Shown one piece after another: positions 1-7,380 of a DNA stretch of 64,000 nt; positions within the stretch are counted from its first letter, which is position 1; each line of letters begins with the position of its first letter. The stretch covers positions 1 through 64,000 of the forward strand of contig JANWZA010000022.1 in NCBI GenBank assembly GCA_025054775.1. The letters are read 5' to 3'. The DNA is from Microscillaceae bacterium (GTDB lineage Bacteria; Bacteroidota; Bacteroidia; Cytophagales; Microscillaceae). The notes under the pieces were generated by a model, which was given only the letters and a program-made list of their open reading frames with translations, made no database searches and was not told where the DNA came from. Both the position numbers and the translations under genes were made by a program.

Positions 1-18
1 CAAGTTGCTGATGTTCAT
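1..18 (-). CDS. First codons of the next restriction-operon gene (possibly hsdM), cut by the window edge
   Basis: After the hsdS stop codon (27-29, minus strand) an ATG at 16-18 opens a frame reading MNISNL that runs off the left edge. The gap to hsdS is only 8 bp, as expected for the next gene of the same leftward operon. A type I system needs a modification subunit and none is present next to hsdR and hsdS inside the window, so hsdM is the natural guess. Only six codons are visible, so the identity is inference. Confidence 0.3.
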
Positions 19-26
19 TCATACAT

Positions 27-1322
27 TTACAAATTTGTAATCTCTGGAAATAAACCCTGCAATAACCCTTTTTTATGCAATTTTAACAATTCTATTTTTT
101 CCCGTTGTGCCTCTATCAACTCGTCTAATGACGAAAGACAAACCGCAATTTTTTGCTGTTCGGCAAGGGATGGGAGGGGGATTTCTATTCCAAAGAATGC
201 TTGTTTAGATATATTAAACCTTGTAATTCCTTGTGCTAAAACAGTTACTCTTTTTCTGTATATTTCACTTCTAAACAAGTAGCATAAAAATTCAGGAAAT
301 ATTTTGTCTTTTGACTTAAATCTAATGCCAAAACAAAAACTATTTAAGTAAGTAGGCAAGCTAGGCTCTTCTGTTACAACCGAAGCATAACCAACTTCAT
401 CAGGAGTTTCAGATGAGGTTGTTATAAGTACATCTCCTTTTTCAACCTTATTTTGACTTTCATTAGGTTTAATTTTTACTAAACCACACTTTGAAAAGTC
501 TATTCTTGAATTTCCAAACACCTGCATATACGTAATATATGGCTCACCGCTTCCAAAATCTGATGATATTTTTCCAGTTAAACCATTATAACTTACAGCA
601 ATTTGCCTTAACTCCTTCTCCTCCCACTCTCCATCTTGTTGGAATTCGGGGAAACGGAGGCGAGGGACTTTTTCGCCTTCTTGGGGGAAAAGTTGTTGCA
701 ACAAGCCTTTTTTGTGAGTTTGCCATAACTCCAACTTTTGCGTTTCGGCTTCTATGAGTTCGTCTAAGGAACTCAAACAAGCCGCAATTTTTTGCTGTTC
801 GGCAAGAGAGGGTATCTTTATAGGAATACTAAATAATATCTCCGTATCAACATTTAAAGCACCATGAGCCCGAGCTCCAACTTCTATGTAATTTCTTAAA
901 TGCTTGCCATGATGATTATTTTCAAAAATGTAATTCAAAAATAGTGGGTATATTATTAAACAATTAGGACGGAAACAGATAAAAATGCTATTGGGAACGC
1001 AAGCAATATCAAAGTCTTTTACCATTGCAATAAACCCTTCTGGAAAAGATTTTGTAGAACTTTTATTGTAGGCAAAGTCAAATCTTTGAACAACATAATA
1101 GTTTTTATATTGGCTACCTGATATATCCCTGCCAAACTTTTCTATTTGAGATACTAGTCCTATTCCAGATGTAACACTTAGAGTTAACAATTTTTTATTA
1201 CCAACTTTTTCTTTGATTAACTCCGCTATCTCCCCCAACCTTTTTTCAACCCACTCTCCATCTTGTTGGAATTCGGGGAAACGGAGGCGAGGAATAAGTT
1301 TTGGGTTGTTAGGGTTGTTCAT
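27..1322 (-). CDS. hsdS: Type I restriction-modification specificity subunit HsdS
   Basis: HsdS gives a type I restriction-modification complex its DNA target. The 431-residue protein has the classic two-half layout: a target-recognition domain (about residues 25-170), a conserved helical spacer (172-215), a second recognition domain (about 235-383) and a second spacer (384-431). The halves are visibly duplicated: PRLRFPEFQQDGEW occurs at 11-24 and 220-233, and SLAEQQKIA-CLSSLDELIEA at about 172-192 and 384-404. The ATG start overlaps the end of hsdR by 14 bp, so the two are translationally coupled. At the DNA level the duplication includes a perfect 43-bp direct repeat (623-665 and 1250-1292), which could allow recombination that changes specificity. 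Assignment is firm; the recognised sequence cannot be told. Confidence 0.95.
   Translation of the reverse strand: MNNPNNPKLIPRLRFPEFQQDGEWVEKRLGEIAELIKEKVGNKKLLTLSVTSGIGLVSQIEKFGRDISGSQYKNYYVVQRFDFAYNKSSTKSFPEGFIAMVKDFDIACVPNSIFICFRPNCLIIYPLFLNYIFENNHHGKHLRNYIEVGARAHGALNVDTEILFSIPIKIPSLAEQQKIAACLSSLDELIEAETQKLELWQTHKKGLLQQLFPQEGEKVPRLRFPEFQQDGEWEEKELRQIAVSYNGLTGKISSDFGSGEPYITYMQVFGNSRIDFSKCGLVKIKPNESQNKVEKGDVLITTSSETPDEVGYASVVTEEPSLPTYLNSFCFGIRFKSKDKIFPEFLCYLFRSEIYRKRVTVLAQGITRFNISKQAFFGIEIPLPSLAEQQKIAVCLSSLDELIEAQREKIELLKLHKKGLLQGLFPEITNL
623..1292. repeat. Perfect 43-bp direct repeats within hsdS (623-665 and 1250-1292)
   Basis: The 43 bases at 623-665 are identical to 1250-1292 and flank the first target-recognition domain. 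A second pair, 25 bases at 143-167 and 782-806, is also identical and lies in the conserved spacers. Together these segments bracket each recognition domain. In other hsdS genes such repeats are substrates for homologous domain swapping. Confidence 0.95.
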
Positions 1323-4266
1323 AGGCTTTCAATCCTGAAATTTCTTTACCTTCGGTTTGTTTTTTGAGAAAAGGAATTAAATCTTTCATCAAAGTAGTTT
1401 CTCTGTTTTTCCTTTCTTTCCAGGTCAAATGCAAAGGCTCAAAAAGTTGCGTCAATGCGTCTGCGTCAAAAATCATTCGGTTAAGAATATTCTGTACAAA
1501 CTGCTCTAATTGTTGAAGTGGTAAATGGTTTTTATGGGCAATTCGGGCTAATTCTTCGGCTCGTCTTTGCTTCTTAAACTCGTAATAATTACGTTTTACC
1601 TCCTGTTCGCTCAATCGTATGCCTATTTGTAAGGTTTCGATATAGGCTTGTATGTCTTCTTTTTCTTCCATTAAGTTGGCACTACTACTCAAAAGATTGA
1701 TAAGTTGCTCGGGAGTAAGTTTAATTTTCTTTGGATTTTGTTGAGTGTATTTGGCAATAAGGTTCATGATATAGTCATAATCAATAAGAGCAGAAGCAAA
1801 CAAAACAAATTCAAAATCTAGTTGCTGAATTTCATTGGGGGCATTGTAATCTTGCTCTTGCTGTACTTTTCGGAGCTGTTTAGCGATTTCCAAATAAGCA
1901 CTTTTGAATTCTGTTAGTTTTTCTTGCGGGAATATAGCCTCAATTTGTTGTTTCTGTTCGGCAGTCAGGTCGGTGTATTGGTCAAGTTGGGTTTTAATTC
2001 TTTGGATTTCCTTAAACAAATTGATAAATTCTGCACGTGCCACATCGCCCTTGATGTTAAAGACTTCATGTGGTTCAGGTGCCAGACCTTTGTTTTGCAT
2101 CCATTTATTCAGTTTTTCAGTAGTATCTTGGTACTTCTTTATTACTTTGTCAGCTTCTTCAACGAGCCAAATTTCTTGGGGTTGGCTTACATTTTCACCA
2201 CTAAAAAGCACAATAGCATCATTAACTTGCCTCTGTAATTCTCTAAAAACCAAGATATTGCCATAGGGTTTAGTATCATTAAGGACACGATTAGTACGGC
2301 TGAAGGCTTGTATAAGGGAGTGATATTCTAAATTTTTATCTACATACAGCGTATTCAAGTATTTGGAGTCAAAGCCTGTCAGGAGCATATCTACCACAAT
2401 GACAATATCAATTCTGCTATTGCGAGGAAACTCGTTATAGCTGTATTGGTGCGATTTAATTCTTTGTTGAATGTCTTGGTAGTAAAGGTCAAAATTAGCT
2501 ACGGTGAAATTGGTGCCGTAATGTTGGTTGTATTCTGCAATGATGTTTTGGAGAGCGTTTTCCTTTTCGTTGGGTTGAGTTTCTAAGTCTTTTGCTTCCT
2601 GTTGTAAATCTTCTTGAAGTTGCTGCATATCGGGCGGAGAGAATACAGCAAAAACATTCAAGGGCAAAAAGTTTTCATCTTCTTGCTTTTTTTTGCTTTG
2701 AATTTCTTTGAATAGTTCGTAATAAGCAATCGCATCGTTAATGGAGGAGGTTGCAAAAATGGCATTAAAGCGTCTGCGGTTAGTGGCGGTATCGTGTTTT
2801 TCTAGGATAGCATTTACAACTGCCCTTTTAGTAGAATCGGGGTTTATGGTATTTTCGGGTATTTCTGGCTTGAAATAAGCCACGTGGAAACGTAATACGT
2901 TTTTATCTTCAATGGCGTGGGTGATAGTGTAGGCGTGGAGTTGTTTTTGAAAAACGTCTTTGGTCGTAACATAAGCACCTTGTGTGCCGTCTATTTTCGT
3001 ATAAGAGGCGTTATCTTCAAAGATAGGTGTGCCTGTAAAGCCAAATAATTGAGCATTTTCAAAAAACTTCTTAATAGCCTTGTGATTTTCTCCGAATTGG
3101 CTTCGGTGGCACTCGTCAAAGATGAATACTATACGTTTATTACGCAGTTTTTCAAGTCTTTTTACGTAGTTAGAGTTAGTACGGGAGCTATCTAATGCGA
3201 TTGCAAGTTTTTGAATGGTGGTTACGATGATTTTGTCTGCGTAATCTTCTGAGAGCATTCGCTCCACTAATTTTTCGGTACTCGTATTCTCTTCTACACA
3301 ATCTTTTTGAAATTTATTGAACTCTTGTCGGGTTTGTCGGTCAAGGTCTTTGCGGTCAACTACAAACAGACATTTATGAATATTAGGATTATCTTTGAGG
3401 AGCGTAGAAACTTTGAAAGAGGTGAGTGTTTTACCACTGCCAGTGGTGTGCCAAATGTATCCATTTCCCCTATTTTCATCTATACATTTGATTATGTTTT
3501 TAACTGCATAAATTTGATAAGGTCGCATAGGCAAGATTTTCTGTTCGGTTTCTACAAGAACCATATACTTACTAATCATTTCAGCAAGGGTACATTTGTT
3601 GAGAAAAACCTTGCAGAAGTCAAACAGATGAGTTATTTTTTTATTATTTTCGTCAGCCCACTGATATACAGGCAAGAATTTTTCATCTGCATTGAAGCTA
3701 AAATGGTGGTTATTGTTATTGGCAAAGTAGTATGTATTGGAGCGGTTGCTCACCACAAACAACTGCATAAAGCATAGAAGGGAGTTAGTATATCCATTGC
3801 CTGCATCTTTCTTGTAATCTACGATTTGTTGCATTGCTTTGCGAGGAGTTACCTCTAAGCCTTTCAGTTCAATTTGAACTATTGGTATTCCGTTGATAAG
3901 AATAATGACATCGTAACGCTGATAGCTCTTTTGGGTATTTATTCGCAACTGGTTGATGACTTCAAATTCATTCTTACACCAGTCTTTTGTATTGACCAAA
4001 GTATAATGCAGAGGAGTTTCATCATCACGAAAAAAAGTATTCGTAGTTCGCAAAATTTTGGAAGCCTTAAAGACATCATCCGTAATGATTTCCTCCCAAA
4101 GTCTCGCAAATTCTTTATCTGTTAAATTAACTTTATTAAGTAGCTGAAATTTTTGGCGAAAGTTATCTTTGAGAGCCTGCTCGTTGCTGATGTCTGGTCG
4201 GTAGGTGTATTTCAGTTCTACTAATTCTTTAATTAGGTCTTTTTCTATTTCAGCCTCTTTTAACAT
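1309..4266 (-). CDS. hsdR: Type I restriction enzyme, ATPase/endonuclease subunit HsdR
   Basis: HsdR is the DNA-translocating and cleaving subunit of a type I restriction complex. Counting from the TTG at 4317 that opens the frame, an N-terminal PD-(D/E)xK nuclease core is visible (D136, then E150-L-K152). It is followed by superfamily 2 helicase motifs: Walker A TTGSGKT (291-297), DECH box (401-404) and FTGTP (about 427-431), then a helical C-terminal domain. The ATG at 4264-4266 is preferred as start because it begins MLKEAEIEKDLI, like the family's N-terminus, and gives 985 residues. Its stop overlaps hsdS by 14 bp. The gene begins only about 90 bp from an inverted repeat that marks a junction with a broken deacetylase gene. 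No frameshift is seen, so it should be functional. Confidence 0.95.
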   Translation of the reverse strand: MLKEAEIEKDLIKELVELKYTYRPDISNEQALKDNFRQKFQLLNKVNLTDKEFARLWEEIITDDVFKASKILRTTNTFFRDDETPLHYTLVNTKDWCKNEFEVINQLRINTQKSYQRYDVIILINGIPIVQIELKGLEVTPRKAMQQIVDYKKDAGNGYTNSLLCFMQLFVVSNRSNTYYFANNNNHHFSFNADEKFLPVYQWADENNKKITHLFDFCKVFLNKCTLAEMISKYMVLVETEQKILPMRPYQIYAVKNIIKCIDENRGNGYIWHTTGSGKTLTSFKVSTLLKDNPNIHKCLFVVDRKDLDRQTRQEFNKFQKDCVEENTSTEKLVERMLSEDYADKIIVTTIQKLAIALDSSRTNSNYVKRLEKLRNKRIVFIFDECHRSQFGENHKAIKKFFENAQLFGFTGTPIFEDNASYTKIDGTQGAYVTTKDVFQKQLHAYTITHAIEDKNVLRFHVAYFKPEIPENTINPDSTKRAVVNAILEKHDTATNRRRFNAIFATSSINDAIAYYELFKEIQSKKKQEDENFLPLNVFAVFSPPDMQQLQEDLQQEAKDLETQPNEKENALQNIIAEYNQHYGTNFTVANFDLYYQDIQQRIKSHQYSYNEFPRNSRIDIVIVVDMLLTGFDSKYLNTLYVDKNLEYHSLIQAFSRTNRVLNDTKPYGNILVFRELQRQVNDAIVLFSGENVSQPQEIWLVEEADKVIKKYQDTTEKLNKWMQNKGLAPEPHEVFNIKGDVARAEFINLFKEIQRIKTQLDQYTDLTAEQKQQIEAIFPQEKLTEFKSAYLEIAKQLRKVQQEQDYNAPNEIQQLDFEFVLFASALIDYDYIMNLIAKYTQQNPKKIKLTPEQLINLLSSSANLMEEKEDIQAYIETLQIGIRLSEQEVKRNYYEFKKQRRAEELARIAHKNHLPLQQLEQFVQNILNRMIFDADALTQLFEPLHLTWKERKNRETTLMKDLIPFLKKQTEGKEISGLKAYEQP

Positions 4267-4356
4267 ACTTACTTTTGTGTTTGGTAGAGATGTAAATTTG
4301 AAAAAAATTTTTTCCAATACTAAAAAAAATCTAAAGGAAGAATTATAAGTATTGAA

Positions 4357-4497
4357 GTTGTTTAGGATTGTAAAAAATTTCCTATCAAAGGTTTATTTTT
4401 AGGCCTCTACTCTAAAATAGCCCTTTTATGAGAATCTTAAGCAGAGATAATATTTATTTTTCATGCAGAATGAACAAAAAAATAAATCCTAAACAAC
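4357..4497. repeat. 13-bp inverted repeats flanking a 115-bp spacer at the restriction-locus boundary
   Basis: GTTGTTTAGGATT at 4357-4369 is repeated perfectly inverted as AATCCTAAACAAC at 4485-4497. GAAG also lies just outside both copies, read outward from the centre. The element spans 141 bp and encodes nothing convincing. Its right end falls where homology of the adjacent deacetylase remnant stops, and its left end lies about 90 bp from the hsdR start. This resembles a MITE or the end-to-end remnant of an insertion sequence. No target duplication could be recognised with confidence. Confidence 0.6.
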
Positions 4498-4678
4498 CTT
4501 CTCGCTCTGTAAGCTCCGAAGTAGTTACAAATTCAAAGCCGTTTTCTGTTAGGTATGACAAAACATTTTCAAAATACTCCTGAGAATTCAGTGTTCCAAA
4601 AGTTGCGTAAGCATTCGGCAGGGTGATTTGCTTTTCTGGTAATACTCTATGAAACATCAATACCGGAAGATCAATACC
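4454..4678 (-). pseudogene. N-terminal fragment of a polysaccharide (NodB-type) deacetylase
   Basis: The frame immediately after the stop of the neighbouring LOG-family gene reads GIDLPVLMFHRVLPEK and continues through a FGT...EYFENVLSYL...FEFVTTSEL segment. This resembles the N-terminal 50 residues of NodB-type polysaccharide deacetylases (PVLMYHxVL pattern). After SELTE the sequence becomes unrelated (CLGFIFLFILHEK) and stops, so the catalytic TFDDG region and everything after it are missing. The loss coincides with the right arm of the 13-bp inverted repeat at 4485-4497. The fragment is in frame with the upstream gene and separated from it only by one TAA. It is most simply a remnant left when the restriction locus or a small element arrived. 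Family assignment rests on a short segment. Confidence 0.5.
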
Positions 4679-5182
4679 TTAGCTATTGTCAAGGTGTTTT
4701 AAGATTTCGTCAATGCTCTGTACAGGAATGAGTAGTTCTTTTTGCCGATTGTCCAAGTTTTTTCCTGCTAGTTGCTTTGCCCAGCCGTCATAAAGCGTTA
4801 CGCATAGTACTTTTTTTTCAAGTTGCCAAGCAAAAGCAATTTCAGAGAGGGTGCCTGCTCCTCCGCCTGCTGCAATGAGGAGGTCTGCTGTTCTTACGAT
4901 AATGATGTTTCGTGCTATGCCTTGTCCTGTTGCTATTGCGATATCTATGAAAGGATTTGCATTTTGGGTTGTATTGTCAGGCAAAATGCCGACGGTCTGC
5001 CCTTTGAACGTGTGGGGCGATTGTTTAATACCTTTGCAAACGGCTTCCATAAAGCCGCCAAGTCCACCGCAAACAAATATTCTATTCGTTGTAGCAATCT
5101 GCTGGCCTAGTTGCACACCAAAGTCATAAAGCTCTTTGCTACACATTTTGTCATTAGGTCCGATTATTCCGATTTGCTGCAT
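4679..5182 (-). CDS. LOG/TIGR00725-like nucleotide-binding protein
   Basis: This 167-residue protein has the Rossmann-like fold signature of the lysine-decarboxylase-like (LOG) superfamily. It carries an N-terminal IGIIGP strand, GGLGGFMEA (39-47), RN (91-92) and GGGAGTLSE (106-114), corresponding to the family's PGGxGT phosphate-binding region. Plant and bacterial LOG enzymes release cytokinin-like bases from nucleoside monophosphates by phosphoribohydrolase activity. The TIGR00725 subgroup to which this is closest has no settled substrate. The start is the ATG at 5180-5182. The gene is followed in the same frame by the deacetylase remnant. Superfamily placement is good; function is not known. 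Confidence 0.75.
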   Translation of the reverse strand: MQQIGIIGPNDKMCSKELYDFGVQLGQQIATTNRIFVCGGLGGFMEAVCKGIKQSPHTFKGQTVGILPDNTTQNANPFIDIAIATGQGIARNIIIVRTADLLIAAGGGAGTLSEIAFAWQLEKKVLCVTLYDGWAKQLAGKNLDNRQKELLIPVQSIDEILKHLDNS

Positions 5183-5272
5183 TTGTCAAAATTTAAGTTA
5201 TGTTCTAAATGTATGATGACTATTTAGCTAAATATACTGATGCTTGGAAAGCATTTGTACGCGTGTTTAGCA

Positions 5273-5425
5273 AGGAAAATTCTCTAGTTGGTAGGGCTTG
5301 GGCTTGTACCAAGAGATGGATAGCGTAAGTAGTTACTTATGGGTTAGAAATAAGCGATTAGTCCGAAAAAATACTTTACTTGTTTCTCCAAAAAAGAGCT
5401 TTACCACGATGCTTCTGTTAAAACT
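5273..5425 (+). repeat. Hairpin repeat element, copy A (strand arbitrary)
   Basis: This gene-free stretch shares several blocks with 13337-13450: GGAAAATT, then GCGATTAGTCCGAAA (5354-5368), then ACTTGTTTCTCC (5378-5389), then an A-run and TTACC...GCTT. The arms GAAATAAG (5347-5354) and CTTGTTTC (5379-5386) pair over 8 bp with one G-T pair. The second copy changes the arm yet keeps pairing. This suggests a dispersed structured element or small RNA rather than chance. Confidence 0.6.
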
Positions 5426-5475
5426 AGATCACCGTCATTTCTTGAAATCTGAAACATAAGAATATACAAAAATGA

Positions 5476-6342
5476 CTACTTACATAATTTATCTAATTTC
5501 TCTTGGGCTTTTGTTAGGCCTAAAGATACCGCTTTTTGCCAATCCTTACAACACTCTTGCCTATTTTTTTGCTTCAAACGAATGATACCACGTACATAGT
5601 AAGGCTCAGGCATGGTGGGGTTTAGTTCTATGGCTTTGTTCATATCCATTTCTGCATGACGAAAGTCATTATTTTCATAGTATAAATTACCACGAATAAA
5701 ATATAATTCCGCCCACTTAGGTTGAAAAAACATAGCCTGGTTCAAATCGTCCATAGCTTCTTTTTTATTTTTCATGGCTAATTTGAGCACGGCACGGTGC
5801 ATAAAGGCTTCAGCAAAATTAGGCATGAGGCGGATGGCTTGGTCGTAGTCTTTGAGAGCAGCTTCAAAATTATTGTTATCATACCGTAATAGTCCTCTGA
5901 AATGGTAGGCTTCGGGCATGTTTTTATCTATTTGTAAGGCTTTGTTTACGGCTTTCATAGCTTCGGCTTTTTGCTTTTGGGCTTCGTGCAAGCGGGCCTT
6001 GAGCAAATAGGCTTCGGCATAAAGCGTATCTAAACTAATTGCTTGAGAAACATTTTGCATAGCCTGTGATATTTCTCCTTTATAGAAATAAGCATTTGCC
6101 CGATTGAGCCATGCCATGGCTTTTTTAGGGTTGAGTTGAACAGCTTGGTCAAAAAAAGGAATAGCCTCTCCGTACTTTTTCTTTGCCATCAATATTATGC
6201 CCTCTTCCATGGCAGTGTCAAAGGGTGTTTTCTTTCTTTCTTGGGGTTGGTTAGTGGGTTGGAGTTTTTGGGAAAAAGTACTAAAATTTCTTAAAAAAGT
6301 AGTTATGAGAACAAAAAATATAACTAAAAATTTGAAATTCAT
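5476..6342 (-). CDS. Exported tetratricopeptide-repeat protein
   Basis: The 288-residue product begins with a hydrophobic signal sequence (about residues 1-25, ending STFSQ). The rest is almost entirely tandem 34-residue TPR units from about residue 40 to 285. The repeated A-W-L-N-RANAYFYKG, AYHFRGLLRY and ELYFIRGNLYYEN helices are easy to see. TPR arrays mediate protein-protein contacts; here the protein is probably periplasmic or surface-associated. Its ATG overlaps the stop of the IscA-like gene by 4 bp, so it is co-translated with it and with the peptidoglycan-binding protein upstream. That context hints at an envelope role, but no partner can be named. Confidence 0.85.
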   Translation of the reverse strand: MNFKFLVIFFVLITTFLRNFSTFSQKLQPTNQPQERKKTPFDTAMEEGIILMAKKKYGEAIPFFDQAVQLNPKKAMAWLNRANAYFYKGEISQAMQNVSQAISLDTLYAEAYLLKARLHEAQKQKAEAMKAVNKALQIDKNMPEAYHFRGLLRYDNNNFEAALKDYDQAIRLMPNFAEAFMHRAVLKLAMKNKKEAMDDLNQAMFFQPKWAELYFIRGNLYYENNDFRHAEMDMNKAIELNPTMPEPYYVRGIIRLKQKNRQECCKDWQKAVSLGLTKAQEKLDKLCK

Positions 6343-6635
6343 ACTATTTGAAAGCTAAATCCTTTTTCTCCCTTTTCGTTTGCAATATACACTATTTCTA
6401 CGCCAATTACATACATGAGTTGTCTTTTATCTACTAAAATAGGTATATTTTCTATCATAAATTGCAAATCCGTAGGGTGAGGTTTATCAAAACCTAATAA
6501 AAATTGCGTGGCTTTGCTACAATTCCTTCCTTTAATTCCAATACGCAAAGCATACTCTTGGCCAATTTGCTTTTTTTCTCTGATGGCTTGAATAGCTTGT
6601 AGGGCTTCAGGGCTAATTTTAATAGGAACTTCCAT
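6339..6635 (-). CDS. IscA/HesB-like protein lacking the C-terminal cysteine pair
   Basis: The 98-residue protein follows the HesB/IscA (A-type carrier) pattern: ISPEALQAI at the start, a LRIGIKGRNCSK segment holding one cysteine, a central FMIENIPILVDKRQLMYVIGVEIVYI strand region and a short C-terminal tail. True A-type carriers bind iron-sulfur clusters through that cysteine plus a C-terminal CGCG. Here the tail reads GFSFQIV and has no cysteine. Cluster transfer by the usual mechanism is therefore unlikely, and the protein may have kept only the fold. It overlaps the TPR gene by 4 bp and follows the peptidoglycan-binding gene by 26 bp, in an apparent three-gene operon. Confidence 0.75.
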   Translation of the reverse strand: MEVPIKISPEALQAIQAIREKKQIGQEYALRIGIKGRNCSKATQFLLGFDKPHPTDLQFMIENIPILVDKRQLMYVIGVEIVYIANEKGEKGFSFQIV

Positions 6636-6661
6636 ACAGAGTGGGAAATTAGGGGTAATCT

Positions 6662-7297
6662 TTATTTTCCTTTCAACAATAGCCGTAAACTCTCCTCATT
6701 TAGCACTCCTGAAGGATAAAGTTGGTTATCTTTTTGAAATTGCTGTAAGGCTCTCTGCGTAACATCAATAAACTTGCCGTCAAGTGGAATATTATACCCT
6801 TTTTTAATCAAGAGGTCTTGCAAGCGCCAAACCACAGCTCCTGTGTCTCCTTTGGCAAGATTTCTCTTACTCACTTCCTTAAACAACTGATAATGATCTG
6901 CATTGATTCCTTTTTGCTCGATAAATTTAATCTCTTCGTTGGAATAGCCTGCTTTTTTAAGGGCTTGCGAATTTTCTAACAATTGTTCTAAATATTTAGC
7001 TCTTTTTCGCATGTTGTTATATGCCTTTGCTGCATTACTACTTTGAGTGTTGCTTTCATCAGGATACAAGACATCAATGCCCTCGTTGTACCAAGTGCGG
7101 CGTGCAAATGCACCAATTTGATAGCATAAATCATAATACTCTTGTAACAGCTTGGCATCGTGATAATTTACATCTATCTTATTGCTTACAGGGTATTCAT
7201 AGTTAGTAGGTGGATTGAAACGGCGATAATTCCAAAAGAGATAAAAAGCAATATATAGGTTAGCTATTACCAAAACGGCAATGATTATTCTTTTCAT
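6662..7297 (-). CDS. Membrane-anchored peptidoglycan-binding-domain protein
   Basis: The preferred start, ATG at 7295-7297, gives 211 residues beginning MKRIIIAVLVIANLYIAFYLFW, a single N-terminal membrane anchor. A longer reading frame upstream would overlap aroB and is not needed. The middle is a charged helical region. The last about 60 residues (KGDTGAVVWRLQDLLIKKGY...DGKFIDVTQRALQQFQKDNQL) form a peptidoglycan-binding domain of the PG_binding_1 type. It heads the operon with the IscA-like and TPR genes and is transcribed divergently from aroB. A minus-strand TACTTTTG box at 7358-7365 fits its promoter. The likely role is at the cell wall; no catalytic domain is present. Confidence 0.8.
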   Translation of the reverse strand: MKRIIIAVLVIANLYIAFYLFWNYRRFNPPTNYEYPVSNKIDVNYHDAKLLQEYYDLCYQIGAFARRTWYNEGIDVLYPDESNTQSSNAAKAYNNMRKRAKYLEQLLENSQALKKAGYSNEEIKFIEQKGINADHYQLFKEVSKRNLAKGDTGAVVWRLQDLLIKKGYNIPLDGKFIDVTQRALQQFQKDNQLYPSGVLNEESLRLLLKGK

Positions 7298-7321
7298 ATA
7301 GCGTAAAGCGAAAAATAAGCG

Positions 7322-7365
7322 TATTTTTGTTTGTTTTTGGTAATTGACAAGACTGGGCAAAAGTA
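7322..7365. promoter_or_regulatory. Divergent -7 boxes for aroB (+) and the peptidoglycan-binding operon (-)
   Basis: TATTTTTG at 7322-7329 reads toward aroB. CAAAAGTA at 7358-7365 is TACTTTTG on the minus strand and reads toward the gene starting at 7297. Both match the Bacteroidota -7 consensus TAnnTTTG; no clear -33 boxes were found. Confidence 0.45.
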
Positions 7366-7380
7366 AGAAAAAAATGGAAA

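Noticed and set aside
3307-3777. 156-codon plus-strand frame inside hsdR
   Set aside because: It lies antisense to the conserved helicase region of hsdR and has no family features, so it is a shadow of the real gene.
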